A DNA stretch of 42,050 nucleotides from Thermoplasmata archaeon (GTDB lineage: Archaea; Thermoplasmatota; Thermoplasmata; Lutacidiplasmatales; UBA184). Below are positions 31,952 to 39,384 of the stretch, piece after piece. The notes under the pieces were generated by a model, which was not told the origin of the DNA, did not search any database, and saw nothing but the letters and a program-made list of their open reading frames with translations. The stretch's first letter is position 1. Every line of letters starts with the position of its first letter. The stretch is from contig JAJZMW010000160.1 in NCBI GenBank assembly GCA_021848165.1, forward strand, positions 1 through 42,050, in the 5' to 3' direction. The position numbers were made by a program, and so were the translations under genes.

Positions 31952-32772
31952 CCCTCCCCTCCGGCGTTCGCCTCGCCTACGACACGTTCGGGAGCGAAGG
32001 GGACCCCACCGTTCTCGTCCACGGGTCGTGGGTGGACCGCCGAACGTGGGCCGCGCTCGCGCCGATCCTGGCCCCCTCCCTGCGCCTCCTCACCTTCGAT
32101 CGCCGCAACCACGGAGCGAGCCGGGGACCCGTGCGGGTCCATCCCGTGCAGGAGGACGCGAGCGATCTCGCCGAGCTCCTGGTCGCGACCGACCTCTACC
32201 CGGCGCACGTCGTCGCGCACTCCTACGGCGGTTGCGTCGCGCTCGCGCTCGCTACGCAGCGCCCGGAACTCGTTCGCAGCCTGGCGATCCATGAGGCGCC
32301 CGCGGTGGGGCTGCTCGAGGACGATCCGGCCTCGGTGCCGATCGCGCGAGGGCTTCGGACGAGCGTCGAGCGCCTGCGCACCGAGATCCGGGCGGGGCAT
32401 GTGGACGAGGCGGCGCGAGCGTTCGTGGACGAATTCGCCGCGGACCCGACCGCCTGGGACCGGCTCGCCCCTCCGTGGAAGGAAGCGTTCCGCGCGAACG
32501 CCCCGCGTTGGCTCGAAGAGTTCTCCGACCCCGCCACCGACCGCCCGGATCGAGCGGCGCTCACGGACTTCCTCAGCCCCGTGTTGCTGACCGAGGGAGG
32601 ACGGAGCCCCGAATTCCTGCACCGCATGTCGGCGGCGATCGCCGGTACCCTGCGGAACGCGACGGTCCGCCGCCTCCCCGACGCGGGGCATTTCCCGCAC
32701 CTGACGGATCCCCAGGTGTATGCGGCGGTCCTCCTCCGGTTCCTCGTGGAGCGCGACGTCCCGGCTATGTAG
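31939..32772 (+). CDS. Alpha/beta hydrolase with apparent CTG start
   Basis: The reading frame gives a complete alpha/beta hydrolase: first strands EVTLPSGVRLAYDTFG, oxyanion motif VLVHGSW, nucleophile elbow AHSYGG and a C-terminal His in DAGHFPH. No ATG, GTG or TTG lies near the expected N-terminus; the first in-frame GTG at 32032 would cut away strands 1-3 and the oxyanion loop. CTG at 31939 sits exactly where homologues have M-P-E, a few nucleotides after a GGGGGGGAG run that could bind the ribosome, and overlaps the methyltransferase stop by 13 nt. A CTG start, or an ATG-to-CTG sequence error, is the simplest reading. The 3' end overlaps the antiporter gene by 8 nt. Confidence 0.75.
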   Translation: MPEVTLPSGVRLAYDTFGSEGDPTVLVHGSWVDRRTWAALAPILAPSLRLLTFDRRNHGASRGPVRVHPVQEDASDLAELLVATDLYPAHVVAHSYGGCVALALATQRPELVRSLAIHEAPAVGLLEDDPASVPIARGLRTSVERLRTEIRAGHVDEAARAFVDEFAADPTAWDRLAPPWKEAFRANAPRWLEEFSDPATDRPDRAALTDFLSPVLLTEGGRSPEFLHRMSAAIAGTLRNATVRRLPDAGHFPHLTDPQVYAAVLLRFLVERDVPAM

Positions 32773-34084
32773 GCGGGAACCCATCCCCGCCCGCGTCCCC
32801 GCCGAGGTCGTTCGAAGAGTACTGGGCCACCGGTCGACCGATCGCGGAGCGGCCCGCGACCGGGTCGGGGGGCGAGCCGAGGAAGACGAGCACCGTCATC
32901 GCAATGTCGGTCCCGATGATGATCAGGAACGCCGGAAGCAGGACGGCGTGAAGGCCGGCGGAGGGGCCGGCGGGCAGGAGATCGATCGCGAGGATGAGGA
33001 GGACCGCGTTCGTGAGACCCCGTCCGTACAGTCCCGCGACGCGGTCAACGAACTCGGCGGGGATGCGGCCCCGCTGGGCCCCCTGGAGGAAGAGGTAGCG
33101 GCGGAGCAGCAACAGCGCGATCGGGAGGGCGATCACGGCCGCGATCGCGACGACCCCGAGCGGCTGAAAGGGGACCAAGATCCCCAGAAAGACCAGGAAC
33201 ACGGCCCGCAGAACGAAGGCGATGTCGTTGTGGACCTGCCGGACGGTGGGATCGAGCGCGAAGATCTCCCGGGACGACCGCGGCAGCCAGCGGCGGAAGA
33301 ACGCGTCGTTCCCGAGTACGATGCCCATCACCAACGCCGCCATGATCCCCGACCCGTCCAACGATTCGGCGCCGGCGTAGACCACAAAGAGGAGACCCAT
33401 CGTGGCGAGGCCGGCGAACGTCCGATTCTGCCACCGGGACAGGAATTGGATCGCGGCAAAGCCGCCCAAGAGCCCGAACGCGATCGCCAGCGGCAGCGGA
33501 AGGACGACCGCGGGTACGATCTCGCCCCAACCGCCGCCCGTCACGAGGATGGCGACCAGGATCGTGACCGAGAGGATGGCGAGCGTGTCCTCGATCGCGA
33601 ACTCGAGGCCGAGAAGGCTCGGGATCGTGCCCGGAAAGCCGAGGCGCTGGGCGATCGGCAGCGTCACCGCGCCCGAGACCCCCGCCAACGCGAGGGCGAA
33701 CAGGATCGAGGTCGTCCAGTCGCCCGGGGCGAAGATCCCGTAGGCGACGGCGAAGAGCAGCAGCGCCGCGAGGCCGAAGCTTCCGAAGGCGAACAGCGCG
33801 CCCGACGGTCCGACGGTCCGCAGTTCGCGGATGTTGAAGTCGATCCCCGCGTCGTAGAGGATGATGATCAGCGCGGCGGTCCCGAGGATCGCCCCGAGCT
33901 CCGTGATCTGGGCGGGGGAGACGATGTGGAAGACCGGTCCGGCGAGGAGACCGAAGAGGATCAACCAGAGGACGTCGGGGACGCGGAACCGTTGCTCGAG
34001 CGCGTGCGAACCGAACGCGAGCAGCACCGTCGCGCCGAGCAGCAGGATGGCGACGGTGGTGGTCGACGGCAGGAAGAGGGTCAT
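32765..34084 (-). CDS. Cation/proton antiporter, NhaP/CPA family
   Basis: The 439-residue protein has about 12 hydrophobic segments and a short hydrophilic C-terminal tail. It begins with a long helix (TVAILLLGATVLLAFG) and includes LILFGLLAGPVFHI, LIIILYDAGIDF and LGLEFAIEDTLAIL. The last motif aligns with the ion-binding LExxxND (CPA1) or DD (CPA2) site, here reading ED. It likely exchanges Na+ or K+ for protons across the cytoplasmic membrane. No TrkA/RCK domain is fused. It converges with the alpha/beta hydrolase by 8 nt and stands 52 nt downstream of an SDR gene on the same strand. Confidence 0.87.
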   Translation of the reverse strand: MTLFLPSTTTVAILLLGATVLLAFGSHALEQRFRVPDVLWLILFGLLAGPVFHIVSPAQITELGAILGTAALIIILYDAGIDFNIRELRTVGPSGALFAFGSFGLAALLLFAVAYGIFAPGDWTTSILFALALAGVSGAVTLPIAQRLGFPGTIPSLLGLEFAIEDTLAILSVTILVAILVTGGGWGEIVPAVVLPLPLAIAFGLLGGFAAIQFLSRWQNRTFAGLATMGLLFVVYAGAESLDGSGIMAALVMGIVLGNDAFFRRWLPRSSREIFALDPTVRQVHNDIAFVLRAVFLVFLGILVPFQPLGVVAIAAVIALPIALLLLRRYLFLQGAQRGRIPAEFVDRVAGLYGRGLTNAVLLILAIDLLPAGPSAGLHAVLLPAFLIIIGTDIAMTVLVFLGSPPDPVAGRSAIGRPVAQYSSNDLGGDAGGDGFPPT

Positions 34085-34136
34085 GCGAAGCGCGCTCGAA
34101 CCTCCTTCCGACCTCGGCGCGCCCCGGAACCGGCGC

Positions 34137-34964
34137 CTACGACGGGGGCGATCCGCCGGACGACGGCGGGCTTCCCTCCCCGAAGAACTCCATCAGGCCC
34201 CGGCCGAGCCACTGGCCGCCGTCGACCGTCAGGACCTCGCCGGTGATGTAGCTCGCCCGATCGCTGACCAAGAACGAGACCGCCTCCGCGATCTCCTCGG
34301 GCCGGCCGAATCGCCCCATCGGGATCCCGCGGAGGATCCGCTCGACCAGCTCGGGCGACGTCCACAGCTGCCGATCCGTTCCCGGGGTGCGCACCGGGCC
34401 GGGCGAGACCGCGTTGACCCGGATCCGATGGACGGCCCACTCGACGGCCAGCGTTCGGGTCAGCGAGACGACCCCGGCCTTGGCGGCGGCGGAGTGCGCC
34501 GTGCCGGGCCCGGCGAGCCAGGCGTAGGCGGCGACGATGTTGACGATCGATGGGTTCGGGCTCCTCCGGAGGCGACCGAACGCCGCTCGAGAGCAGAAGA
34601 ACGTCCCGTCCAGGACGATCCCGAGGACGGCCCGCCAGCCGTTCGGCGAGAGCTCCTCCGCGCGCACGGGAAAGTTCCCGGCGGCGTTGTTGACGAGCAC
34701 GTCGAGCCGACCGTACTCGTCGTCGATCCGCGCGAAGAGCCGCTCGACCTGGGCCACGTCCCGCACGTCGGTCGCCAGCGCGAGCGTCCGCGCGCCGGTC
34801 GGGGCGAGCTCGCGCACGCCGGCCTCCAGATGCTCCGCGGAACGGCTCGCGATCGCGAGGTCGTATCCGTCGCGGGCCAACCGGCCCGCGATCGCGAGAC
34901 CGAGGCCGGTGCCGCCGCCCGTGACGAGCGCCACGGGTCGCTCGGAAGGACGGGGGGGCGCCAT
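34137..34964 (-). CDS. Short-chain dehydrogenase, 2,4-dienoyl-CoA reductase (DECR)-like
   Basis: The 275-residue protein has TGGGTGLG (cofactor), NNAAGNFPVRAEELSPNGW and IVLDGTFFCSRAAF, the latter two typical of 2,4-dienoyl-CoA reductases. Consistently, the usual SDR catalytic Tyr is replaced: HSAAAKAG has Ser where classical members have Tyr, keeping the Lys. DECR enzymes reduce 2,4-dienoyl-CoA with NADPH during unsaturated fatty-acid oxidation. An archaeal substrate is unknown. The gene is 36 nt downstream of the thioredoxin gene and 52 nt upstream of the antiporter gene on the same strand. Confidence 0.85.
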   Translation of the reverse strand: MAPPRPSERPVALVTGGGTGLGLAIAGRLARDGYDLAIASRSAEHLEAGVRELAPTGARTLALATDVRDVAQVERLFARIDDEYGRLDVLVNNAAGNFPVRAEELSPNGWRAVLGIVLDGTFFCSRAAFGRLRRSPNPSIVNIVAAYAWLAGPGTAHSAAAKAGVVSLTRTLAVEWAVHRIRVNAVSPGPVRTPGTDRQLWTSPELVERILRGIPMGRFGRPEEIAEAVSFLVSDRASYITGEVLTVDGGQWLGRGLMEFFGEGSPPSSGGSPPS

Positions 34965-35000
34965 CGAACGCGGAGCGCTCCCCCCTACAAACCGATGCGC

Positions 35001-35345
35001 CTACCGTCCCCCCGCGGCGGAGGCGCTCGCCGCGGAGATGAGCGCGTCGATATCCGCCGCTCCGAGACCGCGGAACTGTCGCCCGTCGCGGCGCCAGACG
35101 AGATGCCCGTCGCGGAAGAGCGCGACGGTCGGGACGACCTCGATCCGGAAGGTCTCCCACAAGAGGCTCTCCTCCGAGGTCAGGTCGACGATCGCGGTCG
35201 AGAACGGATGGCGGCCCTCAATGGCCTCGAACTCGGGGCGGAACGCTCGGCAGAACGGGCACCAGTCGGCGAGGAAGGCGACAGCCCACAGACCCGACCG
35301 CTGGACGCGGTCCTGCGCGAAGTCTTCGTCGGTCCAGCGCTCCAT
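35001..35345 (-). CDS. Thioredoxin-family protein (CPFC active site)
   Basis: The 114-residue protein has the redox motif ADWCPFCRAF near residue 28, followed by the cis-Pro segment EVVPTVALF and a FRGLG C-terminal strand region, a complete thioredoxin fold. The CPFC motif differs from the CGPC of classical thioredoxins, which suggests a changed redox potential or partner. The ATG at 35345 was chosen; a GTG four codons upstream is possible. It is 26 nt downstream of an eIF-2B-like gene and upstream of the DECR-like gene on the same strand. Confidence 0.88.
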   Translation of the reverse strand: MERWTDEDFAQDRVQRSGLWAVAFLADWCPFCRAFRPEFEAIEGRHPFSTAIVDLTSEESLLWETFRIEVVPTVALFRDGHLVWRRDGRQFRGLGAADIDALISAASASAAGGR

Positions 35346-35371
35346 CGGCGGACCCACTCGGAGCCAGGGTA

Positions 35372-36214
35372 TCAGTTTGACCGGGAGGCCGGTCGAGGCC
35401 GGGGGGCGGTCCCTCCTCGGTCGGTGAGGAACCCGGCGATCTCGCGGGCGGGGGTGCGATCGAATCGCGCGGGGAGGGGACGGGGCAGGCGCGCGAAGGG
35501 AACCCGCTTGGAGCGACCGGCGGCCACGAGGAACGGAACCCCCGCGCGACGCGCCTCCCGGGCGAGCGCTCGCGTGCCCACCTTGTGCACCAGCGAACCG
35601 TCCGCGAGGATGGCGTCCGCGCCGACCAGCACCGCGTCGCTCGCTCGCACGGCACTCCGTCGCTCCCGGTCCGGCACCCATCGGGCCGCGATCCCTTCGC
35701 GAGCCCATCGAGCCGCGAGCCGGCGCCCCTCGCCCCCGGGCCGGCTTTCGAGACACGTTACGGTTCCCCGCCATCCGGCAGCGTGGGCCGCGATCAGGCC
35801 GTCCTCCACCATGCGGCTTCGGCTCATGGTGACGAGGGAACGGTACCGGCCGGCGCGTCGCCGCACTGCGGCGGCGACGCGGCCCGGCTCTTCGCGCGTG
35901 CGTTCCACCCAACGGCCCAGCGCCGCCCGGAGGGCGCGGACCCGGACGGGACGGCGCCGCGAGGCACGGCGGAGGCGACGCGCCCACGTCAGGAACGGAC
36001 CCATCGCAGGTTGGGCTCGTTCGAGCTCGGCCGCCCATCGGCCGAGCGCTCGCGGAGCCTGCGGGTCGTTCGGGCGCAACCGATTGACGCGGATGCGGAT
36101 CGATTGGATCGCTTCGAGGGAGAGCTCGTGAGCCCCGCGTCGACGGTCCCGCGCGACCGTCCGGAGGATCGACCGCTCCCGAGACGTCGCCGACTCCGGC
36201 ACGCCCACGTCCAT
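35372..36214 (-). CDS. eIF-2B alpha/beta/delta-related protein (ribose-1,5-bisphosphate isomerase-like)
   Basis: The 280-residue protein has an N-terminal all-helical half (about 1-120, arginine-rich) and a Rossmann-like C-terminal half with MSRSRMVEDGL, the diagnostic SDAVLVGADAILADGSLVHKVGT and FLVAAGRSKR. The family includes eIF-2B regulatory subunits, archaeal ribose-1,5-bisphosphate isomerase (AMP salvage) and methylthioribose-1-phosphate isomerase. It is short and divergent, and I see no clear isomerase cysteine in the usual setting, so function is left open. ATG 36214 is the first Met before the conserved helices. Confidence 0.78.
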   Translation of the reverse strand: MDVGVPESATSRERSILRTVARDRRRGAHELSLEAIQSIRIRVNRLRPNDPQAPRALGRWAAELERAQPAMGPFLTWARRLRRASRRRPVRVRALRAALGRWVERTREEPGRVAAAVRRRAGRYRSLVTMSRSRMVEDGLIAAHAAGWRGTVTCLESRPGGEGRRLAARWAREGIAARWVPDRERRSAVRASDAVLVGADAILADGSLVHKVGTRALAREARRAGVPFLVAAGRSKRVPFARLPRPLPARFDRTPAREIAGFLTDRGGTAPRPRPASRSN

Positions 36215-36271
36215 GGCCCCCGAAAGACCCAAGTCGATTTGAGTGCGAAGCCGTTCCGGAGGGCGAGTACC

Positions 36272-37414
36272 GTGGCGATCCATCCCCCCCTCCGGCGCCG
36301 GAGCCAAAGCGTGTTCCCCGGCCCGATCCGGGGGAAGGTCGTCTGGCACGAGTTCGCCTCCCGGCGGTTGGAGGGGAACCCATGGGGGGACCCCTCCGTT
36401 CGGGAGCTCCCGGTCTACCTCCCCCCTTCGGGTCGAACGGAGGGAGCCCCGCTCCTGGTCCTGCTCTCGGGATACACGGGCAGCGGCTCGCTCCACTTCC
36501 AGCGGCCTCGATTCCTCAACGAGAGCCACGCGCAGCACCTCGATCGACTGATCCGGTCCGGGGCGATGGCGGAAGCCGTGATGGTCGCTCCCGACGGGAG
36601 GACCGCGCTCGGCGGGAGCCAATACGTCAACTCCTCGGCGACCGGGGCCTACGACGACTACGTGACGCGGGAGATCGTCCCGTGGGTCCGCGAGACGTAC
36701 CGCACCGGCCCGGTCGCGGTGCTCGGGACGTCGAGCGGGGGCTTCGGCGCGCTGAGCCTCGCGCTCCGGCACCCGGAGGTCTATCGCGCCGCGGCCTCGG
36801 ATTCGGGCGACATGTACTTCGAGTATGGGTACCTGCCCGAGTTCCCGATCGCCTTTCGCGCGATCCGGCGGGCCGGTGGCCCCGAGCGGCTCTTGCGGCG
36901 GCTCTTCTCGGGCCCGGTCGAGGGGTTCGGCCCCCGGGCCCCCGAGGCGACGGGGCTCGAAATGATGGCCTACGCTTCGTGCTACTCCCCCATGGACCGG
37001 GCCCCGGGGACGTTCGAGCTTCCGTTCGACCTCGCCACCGGTGCGCTCGTGGAGCGGGTCTGGCGTCGGTGGCTCGAGCACGACCCGGTCCGCATGATCC
37101 AGCGGGCCCCGTATCGATCGGCGCTGCGTCGCCTCCGCTACGTCTACGTCGATGGGGGATCGAACGACGAGTGGTTCCTCGAGGTCGGGGCTCGGATCTT
37201 CGCGGCGACCGCGCGCCGCCTCGGGGTCGAGATCGACCACCGGGAGTACCCCGGGGGCCACTTCGATGTCGCGACCCGCTACGAAACGATCTTCCCCCGG
37301 CTCGCCGAAGCGCTCGGGTTCCGCGCGCCCCGGCCGCGCCGCCCTAAAACCGGCCCTCGCCGTGGTCGACCCAGCCGGCGACGACCTCGTCCTCGAACCA
37401 CGCGAGGGCGATGA
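36272..37414 (+). CDS. Putative esterase (esterase D / PF00756-like alpha/beta hydrolase)
   Basis: From GTG 36272 the 380-residue protein reads VFPGPIRGKVVWHEFAS, then ELPVYLPP and LLVLLSGYTGSG. The nucleophile elbow is LGTSSGGFGAL (catalytic Ser), the acid DGGSNDEW and the His GGHFD. This matches the esterase-D/antigen-85-like group that cleaves esters or moves acyl groups. No signal peptide is evident. GTG 36311 is an alternative start just before the first conserved strand. The last ~24 residues (RRPKTGPRRGRPSRRRPRP region) overlap the convergent gene by 71 nt and look like antisense low complexity. Confidence 0.8.
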   Translation: MAIHPPLRRRSQSVFPGPIRGKVVWHEFASRRLEGNPWGDPSVRELPVYLPPSGRTEGAPLLVLLSGYTGSGSLHFQRPRFLNESHAQHLDRLIRSGAMAEAVMVAPDGRTALGGSQYVNSSATGAYDDYVTREIVPWVRETYRTGPVAVLGTSSGGFGALSLALRHPEVYRAAASDSGDMYFEYGYLPEFPIAFRAIRRAGGPERLLRRLFSGPVEGFGPRAPEATGLEMMAYASCYSPMDRAPGTFELPFDLATGALVERVWRRWLEHDPVRMIQRAPYRSALRRLRYVYVDGGSNDEWFLEVGARIFAATARRLGVEIDHREYPGGHFDVATRYETIFPRLAEALGFRAPRPRRPKTGPRRGRPSRRRPRPRTTRGR

Positions 37415-37907
37415 AATACCACGCGAGCGCGAGCGCGTAGACCAGGACCTCGGGTTCGGGGGGGGCCTTCTCCACTTCGATGATCGCGCCGTCGAGCCGT
37501 TCCCCTTCTCGGACGGGCTCCAGGTGCGCCACCTCGGTGCCGCCGCTCTCGGAGATGCTCCAGGCGGGAACCGATACCCCCGCGCGGGCGAGGATCCACG
37601 AGATCCCGGTCGGGAGCGCGATCGCGTGGCGCGAGTGGACCCCCTCGAAGAAGCTCGTGAGGCCGCCCCGAACCTCCCGCTCGCCCTCCCGGAGGAGGGC
37701 GATCCGGGGGCTCAGGAATCCTTGCCGTTCGAGGCGATAGACGCCGTCCGCGGTCTCGAGGCGGGCGAGGCGGCGCCGCTCGGGATCCCACGAGAGCGTG
37801 GCGATCGCTTCCTCGCCGGAACGGAGAGAGTACCCGGTCGGAGCTTCGGGGTCCCGGATCCAGCGGAGCGCCGACAGGTCGACCTTGCCGAGAGGCACGA
37901 GCGCCAT
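37344..37907 (-). CDS. Hypothetical protein with C-terminal hydrophobic helix (187 aa)
   Basis: The protein starts MALVPLGKVDLSAL and has a beta-rich body with repeated charged strands (EEAIATLSWDPERRR, ADGVYRLERQGF, EVRGGLTSFF). Near the C-terminus there is a single hydrophobic segment, LVYALALAWYFIAL, about residues 157-175. The pattern loosely recalls tubby/scramblase-like beta-barrels, but I cannot support that assignment. ATG 37907 is favoured because a TATA-like element (37931-37938) lies 27 nt upstream; the in-frame ATG at 37940 would overlap that element. The 3' end overlaps the esterase gene by 71 nt. Confidence 0.65.
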   Translation of the reverse strand: MALVPLGKVDLSALRWIRDPEAPTGYSLRSGEEAIATLSWDPERRRLARLETADGVYRLERQGFLSPRIALLREGEREVRGGLTSFFEGVHSRHAIALPTGISWILARAGVSVPAWSISESGGTEVAHLEPVREGERLDGAIIEVEKAPPEPEVLVYALALAWYFIALAWFEDEVVAGWVDHGEGRF

Positions 37908-37930
37908 CGAGCCGGCACGCGACGGCGAGG

Positions 37931-37938
37931 GTATAACC
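37931..37938. promoter_or_regulatory. Shared TATA-like element, possibly bidirectional
   Basis: GTATAACC reads as TATA-like on both strands. It lies 27 nt before the minus-strand ATG at 37907 and about 36 nt before the plus-strand GTG at 37971, the only AT-rich site in this 63-nt divergent gap. Confidence 0.45.
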
Positions 37939-37970
37939 ATCGCGGGCGCTTCCAACGTTCGGAGGGCCGT

Positions 37971-38219
37971 GTGGTCGCGCGCGAGAACGCCTTCGTGATC
38001 GGCGGGCTCGTGATGATCGCGCTGGCGGCGGCGCTGGTCGCTGGCTTGGTCTGGGCGAATGCGGGAGGGGCGGCGTTCGGCGGCTACCTGGCCAGCCTGC
38101 TCTCCGGTGGGTTCGGGGCGTTCTTCGTCTACGTCGGACGGGCCGAGGCGCACGAGCGCCGGGCGCAGCTGCGGCAGCTCGCGGAGGAGCCGACGCTCCC
38201 GGCCGACCCACCCCGCTGA
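37971..38219 (+). CDS. Small two-span membrane protein (82 aa)
   Basis: From GTG 37971 the product has two hydrophobic stretches, about residues 9-29 and 35-54, then a charged cytoplasmic-type tail (RAEAHERRAQLRQLAEE). No family is recognised. GGAGGG at 37961-37966 could serve as the ribosome-binding site four nucleotides before the start. It is divergent from the 187-aa gene and ends 54 nt before tRNA-His. Confidence 0.6.
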   Translation: MVARENAFVIGGLVMIALAAALVAGLVWANAGGAAFGGYLASLLSGGFGAFFVYVGRAEAHERRAQLRQLAEEPTLPADPPR

Positions 38220-38241
38220 CCTCGTCCCTCGCTCGCAAAGG

Positions 38242-38248
38242 CTTTTCA
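38242..38248 (+). promoter_or_regulatory. Candidate TATA element for tRNA-His
   Basis: CTTTTCA in the gap after the small membrane gene lies about 28 nt before the tRNA 5' end at 38274, the expected TATA-to-start distance. The match is weak. Confidence 0.35.
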
Positions 38249-38273
38249 GCCCGCTTTGGCGTCGGCCTTTCGT

Positions 38274-38381
38274 GGCCGGGATGGGGTAGCTTGGCCTATC
38301 CTGGGGGACTGTGGATCCCTCGACCCGGGTTCAAAGAGGCGCGGGGCCGACCCCCTCGCCCTGAGACTCTCGGTCCCGGCC
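38274..38381 (+). tRNA. tRNA-His (anticodon GTG) with a 32-nt intron in the T-loop
   Basis: The acceptor stem pairs 38275-38281 (GCCGGGA) with 38374-38380 (TCCCGGC) perfectly, with G-1 at 38274 opposite discriminator C at 38381, the tRNA-His identity pair. The D-arm contains TAGCTTGGCC with A14, G15 and GG. The anticodon stem is 38304-38308/38316-38320 around loop CTGTGGA (anticodon GTG, 38311-38313). The variable loop is CGAC. The T-stem is 38325-38329 (CCGGG) with 38369-38373 (CTCGG). The T-loop is interrupted after TTCAA. Removing 38335-38366 restores a 7-nt loop TTCAACT and a mature tRNA of 75 nt plus G-1. CCA is not encoded. Its last base abuts the stop codon of the convergent HAD gene. 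Confidence 0.88.
38335..38366 (+). other. Noncanonical tRNA intron (T-loop, position 58/59 by standard numbering)
   Basis: The 32-nt insert can form a bulge-helix-bulge-like splice site: GAGG (38336-38339) pairs with TCTC (38368-38371), flanked by 3-nt bulges AAA (38333-38335) and GAC (38365-38367). Internally GCGGGG (38341-38346) pairs with CCTCGC (38354-38359). A register shifted by one (AGAG with CTCT) gives the same mature tRNA. The flanking helices are short, so this is a relaxed motif. Confidence 0.75.
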
Positions 38382-39299
38382 CTACCGGCGGCGCTGCCGG
38401 GCGGGCGCCGCGCGTTGGGATCGCCCCGGCCGGGAGGGTTTCCGCACCCGCTTTTGAGCGGCCGATCGCCCGGGGCGCGTGGCGGGAGGGGTGCGTCGCT
38501 CCCACCGCACGAGAACCTCGGGAAGTTCCGCGAGGGAGTAATCCGCCCAGGCCGCTCCCCATTTGCGCAGGTCCTCCGGCGTCAAGGTCCACCCGAGGAA
38601 CGAACTGGCCCGTCCGAGGGCCGTCACCCCCGGGACGGCTTGGACCGCTTCCATGTCGAAGCGCGAATCGCCGACCAAGAACATGCGCGCGTTCGGATAC
38701 CGTCGGCGATACTCGATCAGGTGCTCCCGCTTGGTCCCGTCGCGGGAGCCGAGGACCGACTCGAACCAGAACCGGAGTCCCTCGCGCTCCAGCAAGAGCT
38801 CGGCCATCTCGGTCTCGGCGCCGGTCGAGACGACGAGGGTCCATCCCTCCGTGGAGAGCCGGTGGAGCATTTTCGGGACGTCCGGGAACGGTTCGGCGTG
38901 GGCGTACGCCTCGGTGACCTTGCGTTGATGAAAGATCCGCGCGGTCCCCTCCCGGAGCGCGCGGGGGGCCTCGGGGTAGAGCTGGGCGAGCTGCGCTTCG
39001 AACGGGAGGCCGGTCGTCGCAAGGTAGTGGACCCGCCCCTCGTCCGGCGCGGTCCCGAAGGCGCGATGCATCACGTCCCCGGCGACGTCGCTGATCCAGC
39101 GAAGGTCGTCCAGCAGCGTGCCATCGACGTCGAACACGACGACGCCCCGGGCGACCTCCTGCGGCTCCGGGGGAGGAGCGGTCGTCGTCGTGGGCGTGGA
39201 ACGGGAGGTCGAGAAGTACGGGCTCGCCGGCTCGCCGGCGATCGGGAGCTCCCCGTCCGACGGCTCGGTCGTCTCGGGTTGGCGTCGGCCGGAGTCCAT
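38382..39299 (-). CDS. HAD-superfamily hydrolase (phosphoglycolate-phosphatase-like)
   Basis: The 305-residue protein has HAD motif I VVVFDVDGTLLDD (near residue 55), motif II VVSTGA, a motif III Lys in GTKREHL and motif IV FLVGDSRFDME, with a helical cap between motifs I and II. It should dephosphorylate a small phosphate ester. Both ends are padded: about 48 Pro/Thr-rich residues at the N-terminus and about 35 Arg-rich residues at the C-terminus. A TATA-like CATATG lies 27 nt before the ATG, supporting this start despite the low-complexity leader peptide. Its stop (38382-38384) directly follows the tRNA-His 3' end. Confidence 0.87.
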   Translation of the reverse strand: MDSGRRQPETTEPSDGELPIAGEPASPYFSTSRSTPTTTTAPPPEPQEVARGVVVFDVDGTLLDDLRWISDVAGDVMHRAFGTAPDEGRVHYLATTGLPFEAQLAQLYPEAPRALREGTARIFHQRKVTEAYAHAEPFPDVPKMLHRLSTEGWTLVVSTGAETEMAELLLEREGLRFWFESVLGSRDGTKREHLIEYRRRYPNARMFLVGDSRFDMEAVQAVPGVTALGRASSFLGWTLTPEDLRKWGAAWADYSLAELPEVLVRWERRTPPATRPGRSAAQKRVRKPSRPGRSQRAAPARQRRR

Positions 39300-39322
39300 C
39301 GCTCGGGCGTGGCGCCGCCCGC

Positions 39323-39328
39323 CATATG
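39323..39328 (-). promoter_or_regulatory. TATA-like box for the HAD hydrolase gene
   Basis: CATATG is centred 27 nt before the minus-strand ATG at 39299, fitting a leaderless transcript. Confidence 0.45.
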
Positions 39329-39344
39329 ACGGTTCCCCCTTGGG

Positions 39345-39350
39345 TTATGA
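39345..39350 (+). promoter_or_regulatory. TATA-like box for coaBC
   Basis: TTATGA lies about 38 nt before the ATG at 39385, and diverges from the HAD promoter 20 nt away. It would leave a leader of about 11 nt. Confidence 0.35.
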
Positions 39351-39384
39351 GGGGGGCCCGGTTCCCCCTCGCGAGCGCGCCGGT

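Noticed and set aside
32765..34246. Long plus-strand frame of charged residues opposite the antiporter gene
   Set aside because: Asp/Glu/Arg/Gln-rich antisense of a membrane protein; no domain. The minus strand has about 12 clear membrane spans.
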